A stretch of 33,383 nucleotides of DNA, from contig CANJUR010000054.1 in NCBI GenBank assembly GCA_947477565.1, positions 1 through 33,383 of the forward strand, in the 5' to 3' direction. A program made the position numbers and the translations under genes. Source of the stretch: Deltaproteobacteria bacterium. Lineage in GTDB: Bacteria > Myxococcota_A > Polyangia > Polyangiales > Ga0077539. This document shows, in pieces, positions 29,151 through 33,383 of the stretch. Within the stretch, counting starts at the first letter, position 1; every line of letters starts with the position of its first letter. The notes beneath the pieces are model-generated. The model did no database searches. It worked only from the letters and a program-made list of their open reading frames with translations, and had not been told where the DNA came from.

Positions 29151-29156
29151 AGTATA
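29151..29156 (-). promoter_or_regulatory. Candidate -10 box for dapF
   Basis: TATACT on the minus strand, a near-consensus -10 hexamer in very GC-rich DNA. The expected transcription start, about 7 bases downstream, would fall at about 29144, next to the dapF ATG. No clear -35 box is seen 16-18 bases upstream. Confidence 0.3.
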
Positions 29157-29206
29157 CGCGTCGCGAGCTTGACCCGGACGCCGCGGACGGGTGTCATCCC
29201 GCGCCA

Positions 29207-31639
29207 ATGCAACGCCTGTCGTCCACTTTGTTTCGCGTGCTGCTGGCGGGCGCGTGGGTCGTCGTAACCGGGTGCTCGGACAGCACCGACACCGGGGATG
29301 CTGGAGTCCCCGCCGCCGATGTGGCGTCTGTGACCGATGGCGATCCGTTCGCCGACGTTTCGGGCGAGCCGTGCGCGCCGCAGAATGATCCCGACGGCGA
29401 CGGCATCTCCAACCGCTACGAGGGCACCGGCGACGCAGACGGCGACGGCGTTGCCAATAGCAGCGACGCCGATTCGGACAACGACGGCATCCCCGATCGC
29501 ATCGAAGGCGGCCACGGTCAGGCGTTTCGATGCGATGTGCCGCCAGACGACAATGACAACGACGGGACGCCGGATTTCCTCGATGTCGACGCCAACGGCG
29601 ACGGCATTCGCGACGCTTTGCAGGTCGCCCCGTCGCCCGCGCAGGTCGGCGCCGGCGCTCCGCCCGCCCTCGATTGCTACCGCCCGAGCGACCGCGGGGT
29701 AAACCGCGACGCCACCAACGGGTGGTCTTGTCATCCGTTCGACACTGACGGCGACAACGTTCCTGACTACGCGGACGCGGACGCGGACGGCGACCGCATC
29801 AGCAACAGCGCGGAGATCGCGCCGGGCACCGCGGCGACGCCGACGGACACGGACAGCGACGGCGTCCCCGATTGGCGCGACCGTGACAGCGACGGTGACA
29901 CCATCACCGACTTCCAGGAGGGCACCGCCGACCGCGACGGCGACATGCTGCCCAACTTCCGCGATCTCGACAGCGACGGCGACAACCCCACCGGGAGCGA
30001 GCAGGGAACCGACGCGGCAGAGGCCGGCGACGACGACCTCGCGACCGGCGCCAACGAGTGCCTGCGCGAACTCGACGTGCGCACGCTCGACCTGGCGCGC
30101 CCGATGCCCGACGGCATCGCGGACTACCTCGACACGGACTCCGACAACGACGGCCTCGGTGATCGCGAGGAGATCGTCGCGGGCACCGACCGGTGCAACC
30201 CCGACACGGACGGCGACGGTCAGCTCGACTCGGCGGAGGTCGCCTGGTGTCGCAACCACATGCGCGAGCGCTGCGCCACGGAGGCATCGACGCGCATCCC
30301 TGCGACGGACTACTACCTCATTCTCCCGTGGATGGGCGCGCAGGTGGCGCGGGAGCTTGAGTTCGGCTCCAACCTCCACGTGGCGGACGTGTACTTCATC
30401 AGCGACACCACGGGCTCCATGGGAGGCGTGCTGCGCAACGTGCAGTCGTCTATCGCGACGCCGCGCACCGGGCTCATCGACAGCATCACGGCGCTCATCC
30501 CGGACACGTATTTCGGGGTCAACCACTACGACGACTTCGTCGCTCCGGGCTTCGGCAGCGGAACCGACCGCGCGCTCTGGCCAGTCTGCTCCGGCCCGCC
30601 CGGAACCCCACGGTGCATTGCCAACTCCGGCATCGGGATGCAGCCCACCTCGCGGGCGATGGACGTGCAGGCCACGGCCAACGCGATTCGCCTGGGCAGC
30701 GGCGGCGACGGTCCGGAGTCGCAGGTCGAGGCGCTCTACCAGACCATCGTCGGCGACGGTCTCTTCGATCGCTCCAACCCGACGGCGTGCGCCGGCGACC
30801 CTGGCCGCGCGCCGTGCTGGGTCGCCCCCCGCAACTGCGCCGACGGAACCTACGGGCACCCGTGCTTCCGCATCGGCGCGCTCCCCATCGTGATTCACTT
30901 CACGGACATTGATTTCCACAACGGATCGCGCGACCCGACGAACCCGACGGGGCCGTTTTCCAACCCGTACTCGGGCATCTCGCCGACGCCGCACAACATC
31001 GACGACGTCATCAACGCCTTCAACGCGCGCTCCGGGCGAATCATCAACCTCAACGCGTCCTCGGGCACGCGCTGCGAGGGGATGCGTCCGTCGGGTCGCA
31101 CGCCGGGTCGTCCCTGCTACGACTTCCGCGTTCTCGCGGAGGGCACCGGCTCTGTGGACCTGGACGGCAACCCGTTGATCTTCGACCTCCCGGGTGGTGG
31201 TGCGACGGTGTCTCCGGCGTTCGTGAGCTCCGTGGTCGATGCGGTGAACACCATCGCCACGCGCGTTCCGCTGGACATCAACACCATCGTCCGCAACGAC
31301 GGCGCCAATCCCTTCGGCGTAGACGCCACGCGCTTCATCCGCCGCCGCACGCCGTCGTGCCAGATCAGCCCCGCCAACGACCGTTGCTGGACCGAGCCCG
31401 CCGGCATCGTCCACTCCGACGCCGTCGCGCGAACAGACCTGAGCACGTTCTACCGGGTGGTTCCTGGGACTCGCGTGCGGTTCACGATCTTCTTCCAGAA
31501 CGACAACGTCTTTCAGGGCGCGTCGCAGGAGTCGGCGTTGTTCCGGGCATTTATCGACGTGGTGGGCGACGGGGTGACGGTGCTCGACACGCGCGAGGTG
31601 TACATCCTCGTACCGGCCAACCAGCCGCCGCCGGGCTGA
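29207..31639 (+). CDS. Lipoprotein with Asp-rich calcium repeats and a vWA-like domain
   Basis: An 810-residue surface lipoprotein. The signal peptide ends in VVVTGC (Cys23), which decided ATG 29207 over the long open frame upstream that overlaps dapF. Residues about 60-345 hold thrombospondin type 3-like repeats of the form D.D.DG..D (for example DPDGDGISNRYEG, DADGDGVANSSD, DTDSDGVPDWRD), which bind calcium. Residues about 390-700 resemble a von Willebrand A/integrin-I domain: a hydrophobic strand VADVYFISDTTGSMGG with the MIDAS motif DTTGSM at 400-405, and HFTDIDFHN further on. Several Cys pairs occur in the second half. Metal-dependent adhesion or matrix binding is inferred from the domains. 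A repeat-rich stretch follows, with no clear terminator. Confidence 0.9.
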   Translation: MQRLSSTLFRVLLAGAWVVVTGCSDSTDTGDAGVPAADVASVTDGDPFADVSGEPCAPQNDPDGDGISNRYEGTGDADGDGVANSSDADSDNDGIPDRIEGGHGQAFRCDVPPDDNDNDGTPDFLDVDANGDGIRDALQVAPSPAQVGAGAPPALDCYRPSDRGVNRDATNGWSCHPFDTDGDNVPDYADADADGDRISNSAEIAPGTAATPTDTDSDGVPDWRDRDSDGDTITDFQEGTADRDGDMLPNFRDLDSDGDNPTGSEQGTDAAEAGDDDLATGANECLRELDVRTLDLARPMPDGIADYLDTDSDNDGLGDREEIVAGTDRCNPDTDGDGQLDSAEVAWCRNHMRERCATEASTRIPATDYYLILPWMGAQVARELEFGSNLHVADVYFISDTTGSMGGVLRNVQSSIATPRTGLIDSITALIPDTYFGVNHYDDFVAPGFGSGTDRALWPVCSGPPGTPRCIANSGIGMQPTSRAMDVQATANAIRLGSGGDGPESQVEALYQTIVGDGLFDRSNPTACAGDPGRAPCWVAPRNCADGTYGHPCFRIGALPIVIHFTDIDFHNGSRDPTNPTGPFSNPYSGISPTPHNIDDVINAFNARSGRIINLNASSGTRCEGMRPSGRTPGRPCYDFRVLAEGTGSVDLDGNPLIFDLPGGGATVSPAFVSSVVDAVNTIATRVPLDINTIVRNDGANPFGVDATRFIRRRTPSCQISPANDRCWTEPAGIVHSDAVARTDLSTFYRVVPGTRVRFTIFFQNDNVFQGASQESALFRAFIDVVGDGVTVLDTREVYILVPANQPPPG

Positions 31640-31761
31640 TCGCCGGGGTTTCGGTGAGGTCCGAAGGGCCGTTGGGGGGTGTGCTCTAGTCGCGCAGACG
31701 CCTCCCCGGCTGCGCATCGTCTCCGAGGCTCCGAGCGCCGGGCATCACCTATTCGCGTCCC

Positions 31762-31933
31762 GGAGGCGCGCGGTGCCCGGGTGTACGGCCCCCGGTCGCG
31801 TCAAGGAGGCGCGCGGTGTTCGGGTGTACGGCCCCTCGGCGCGTCAAGGAGGCGCGCGGTGCTTGGGTGTACGGCTCCTGGGCGCGTCAAGGAAGCGCGC
31901 GGTGCTCGGGTGTACGGGCACGGGTCGCGTCAC
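31762..31933 (+). repeat. Tandem repeat, 4 copies of a 43-bp unit
   Basis: Units begin at 31762, 31805, 31848 and 31891, each 43 bp, starting ggaggcgcgcggtg (fourth copy ggaagcg), with a shared core gggtgtacgg and ending gcgtcaa/gcgtcac. Copies differ by a few bases each. The period is not a multiple of three and the unit shows no consistent frame, so it is non-coding. It sits in the 388-base gap 31640-32027 between the vWA lipoprotein and the frameshifted gene. The rest of that gap holds a GCGCAG/CTGCGC hairpin (31692-31715) and nothing else I can identify. Confidence 0.9.
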
Positions 31934-32027
31934 GGACCGCCTCCGCCGCCACCCGTCGCCACCCCCTCTCCCGCTGTATTCACCGCTGTATTCCTCTGGC
32001 ACGGCTCGCGCTTTGTGTGGGTCCACC

Positions 32028-32910
32028 GTGTCGTCCCCCTTCGATCATTTCGCCAAAGATGTGCTCGACCTGATGCTCTCGGCGCACGGACGCCTGGACA
32101 CGGAGGTCGAGGCTCCCGCGCTCAAGGCGCAGCGTGCGGATGTGATGTTCGAGCCTGATCCGTCGCACGACACGCATCGTCGCGCGCTGGGCTTGCTGGG
32201 CGCGATGACCGAGCGCTGCTGCTTCTTCGATCCGTTTCACGAGGCGCCGGACGTTTCTCAGGTTCGCAACTGCCTGCGGAAGCTTCTCAACCATCATCAG
32301 GCCCGCGCGCTCGGACATCGCCGGACTGCGGAGATCTCATGGCTGTTGTGCGGCGGTCGACCGAACTCCGCGCTGAGTTCGCTACGCTTCACGCCATCGC
32401 CGTCGTGGCCGCGCGGTTTCTACGATCTGGGCGTCGCGCCGCCGCTGTCCATCGGTGGTGCTTTCGGAGCTTCCGGAGACGTCTGACACGCTCGCGCTTC
32501 GGCTGATGGGTGCGGGTCTCACGCTGCGCCGCGCACTTGTCGATCTGCACGAAATGCCGTCCAGCGCGCTGCTCGACGCTCTCGTTCGTCGGGTAATAGA
32601 ACTCCAGCATGACCGCAGCGTTAGCGGCGTGTGGTCGCCTCAGGACGAGGACGAACTCATGAAGTCACTGCCGTTTGTGGAAGAACTCGAACGCCGCTGC
32701 CGCACCGAGGGTCGGAGCGAAGGTCGCACCGAAGGCACCCACCTTGCCCTCGTGCGCTACGTCGAGCGCGCCCTCGGCCGTGCGACCACCGATCGCGAGC
32801 GCGACGCCCTGCGCGAGCGTCTGATCCATCGTGGGGAGTCGGCGCTCGACGAGGCCTTTGCGTTGGCTCCTGCGGCGCTCGAAGGGTGGATTGCTCGCGA
32901 CCCCAACTGA
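32028..32910 (+). pseudogene. Frameshifted EGR-repeat protein of a myxobacterial family
   Basis: Two overlapping frames together give one protein. Frame one starts at GTG 32028 (SSPFDHFAKDVLDLMLSAHG...) and stops at 32486; frame two continues from about 32455 (VLSELPETSDTLALRLMGAG...) to the TGA at 32910. The span is 883 bases, i.e. 294 codons plus one base. Removing one G from ATCGGTGGTGCTT near 32451-32463 joins ..APPLSIV to VLSELPET.. smoothly. The whole resembles a family I recall from Sorangium-like genomes with start SSPFDHFAK, LLGL/LLG.., a LPE.. middle and EGRSEGRTEG repeats near the C-terminus; such proteins are sometimes grouped with Rpn/PD-(D/E)XK nucleases, but I cannot prove that. 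It may be a pseudogene, a sequencing error or a frameshift-expressed gene. Confidence 0.75.
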
Positions 32911-33127
32911 CTGAGGTTCGGAGTACGCCGCCTCGGCCCGCCGTGCCGCATGCTGAAGCACACGGCACCCCAGCGAAAGCCCGCAGCGGGCTCCATCCCG
33001 GGTCCCACGGGGCAGCACTTCTCCCTCGGGACATCGTAGGAGCCCGGGTCTGCCCCGGGCTTCCACACCGTGCCGTGTGCTTCAGCACGCGGCACAGCGG
33101 GCCGAGGCGACGTACTCCGAACCTCAG
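32911..33127. mobile_element. MITE-like foldback element with 58-bp terminal inverted repeats
   Basis: Left arm 32911-32968 and right arm 33070-33127 are reverse complements over 58 bp with three mismatches, all transitions. Within each arm a smaller hairpin exists (GTGCCG...CGGCAC with TGCT/AGCA inside, 32943-32968). The 101-base centre contains two more hairpins: AGCCCGC/GCGGGCT (32978-32992) and AGCCCGGG/CCCGGGCT (33041-33061). CAACTGA occurs immediately on both sides (32904-32910 and 33128-33134), consistent with a 7-bp target duplication. It has no coding potential. It sits directly after the stop of the frameshifted gene, whose TGA is part of the left CAACTGA. Confidence 0.7.
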
Positions 33128-33182
33128 CAACTGAGGGTTCGCCCGCTCGCTCGGCGGCGGTTGATGTAGTTTCCGCGTCACC

Positions 33183-33383
33183 ATGGCGCTTGCTTCACTG
33201 GTCCCGGGGACGACCTTCGCGCACGACTACACCGTTGTTTCGCTCATCGCCGCGGGCGGCATGGGGGCCGTCTATCGGGCCCACCAGCGGAGTACGGGCA
33301 ACACCGTCGCGCTGAAGATCATGCTTCCAGAGATGCTCGCAGACGCGAAGAACCGCGTTCGCTTCGAGGACGAAGCGCGCATC
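33183..33383 (+). CDS. Hanks-type Ser/Thr protein kinase, N-terminal part (truncated by window end)
   Basis: The first 67 residues of a eukaryotic-like protein kinase. Seen: the Gly-rich loop IAAGGMGAVYRA (residues 22-33), the ATP-binding Lys45 in VALKIM, and Glu64 in FEDEARI, the likely helix-C partner of that lysine. The rest, including the catalytic HRD and DFG motifs, lies beyond the window. Many myxobacterial kinases of this type have a membrane helix and an extracytoplasmic sensor behind the kinase domain. ATG 33183 has no obvious ribosome-binding site; the spacing to the Gly loop fits PknB-like kinases. The foldback element ends 55 bases upstream, so it may lie in this gene's promoter region. 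Confidence 0.93.
   Translation, partial: MALASLVPGTTFAHDYTVVSLIAAGGMGAVYRAHQRSTGNTVALKIMLPEMLADAKNRVRFEDEARI

Noticed and set aside
29099..31717. 872-codon minus-strand frame opposite the vWA lipoprotein gene
   Set aside because: Val/Arg/Asp-rich mirror of the D.D.DG repeats; the plus strand has signal peptide, lipobox and recognisable domains.
31762..31933. CRISPR array
   Set aside because: Four units are contiguous with no unique spacers and there are no cas genes.
32657..33184. Minus-strand and plus-strand open frames within the foldback element
   Set aside because: Both arms translate to near-identical peptides because of the inverted repeat; no ribosome-binding site, biased low-complexity composition.

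Overview
The window looks like a chromosomal segment of a high-GC myxobacterium (phylum Myxococcota, probably a Polyangiales-type organism). The evidence is the strong G/C third-position bias, a C-terminal MYXO-CTERM sorting tag (gene at 24956), Cys-rich 'GF..CD....NGCE' tandem repeats and Asp/Ala/Gly linkers behind lipoprotein signal peptides, a TIGR04563-type small protein (20074), zinc-ribbon/FHA proteins, and a Hanks-type Ser/Thr kinase running off the right edge. The species cannot be named from sequence alone.

Layout. 1-685: no confident gene; three G-quadruplex-prone GC repeats, two of them in a 43-bp-arm inverted repeat, plus one doubtful small ORF. 686-2304 (minus): an amidase translationally coupled to a 65-residue protein. 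2406-5360: a large Cys-rich/Gly-rich lipoprotein, divergent from the amidase pair and followed by a good hairpin terminator. 5470-9302: acyl-CoA synthetase, family-2 glycosyltransferase, bactofilin and an exported SRPBCC-like protein, an envelope/cell-shape flavoured cluster. 9466-13797: a partial F-type ATP synthase operon (b', b, delta, alpha, gamma) without beta, epsilon, a or c; its first three genes are joined by 4-bp GTGA overlaps. 13884-15595: a small zinc-knuckle protein converging on an S41 processing protease. 15720-17321: an unidentified polytopic membrane protein. 17511-19820: a second Cys-rich lipoprotein, followed by a hairpin-dense intergenic region. 20074-22499: ribbon-helix-helix-like small protein, alpha/beta hydrolase and an AmpG-like transporter. 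22558-24876: two consecutive zinc-ribbon plus double-FHA proteins. 24956-27441: a MYXO-CTERM exported protein overlapping a branched-chain aminotransferase gene by ATGA. 27545-28273: a secreted protein with six EF-hand loops. 28333-29142 (minus): dapF. 29207-31639: a lipoprotein with calcium-binding Asp repeats and a von Willebrand A-like domain. 31640-33127: a repeat-rich, apparently decaying stretch holding a 43-bp tandem repeat (4 copies), a frameshifted gene of an EGR-repeat family, and a 217-bp element with 58-bp inverted ends and a possible 7-bp target duplication. 33183-end: N-terminus of a protein kinase.

Themes. Much of the coding capacity makes exported, Cys-rich or calcium-binding surface proteins (three lipoproteins, one EF-hand protein, one MYXO-CTERM protein). 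Housekeeping genes (ATP synthase, dapF, ilvE, acyl-CoA synthetase) are interspersed without their usual partners. Signal-reading FHA proteins and a kinase suggest phospho-threonine signalling. No CRISPR array, tRNA, rRNA, prophage or intact transposase gene was seen. I found no complete undescribed multi-gene system; the most unusual elements are the foldback element at 32911-33127, the G4/inverted repeat at the left edge, and the paired zinc-ribbon/double-FHA proteins.
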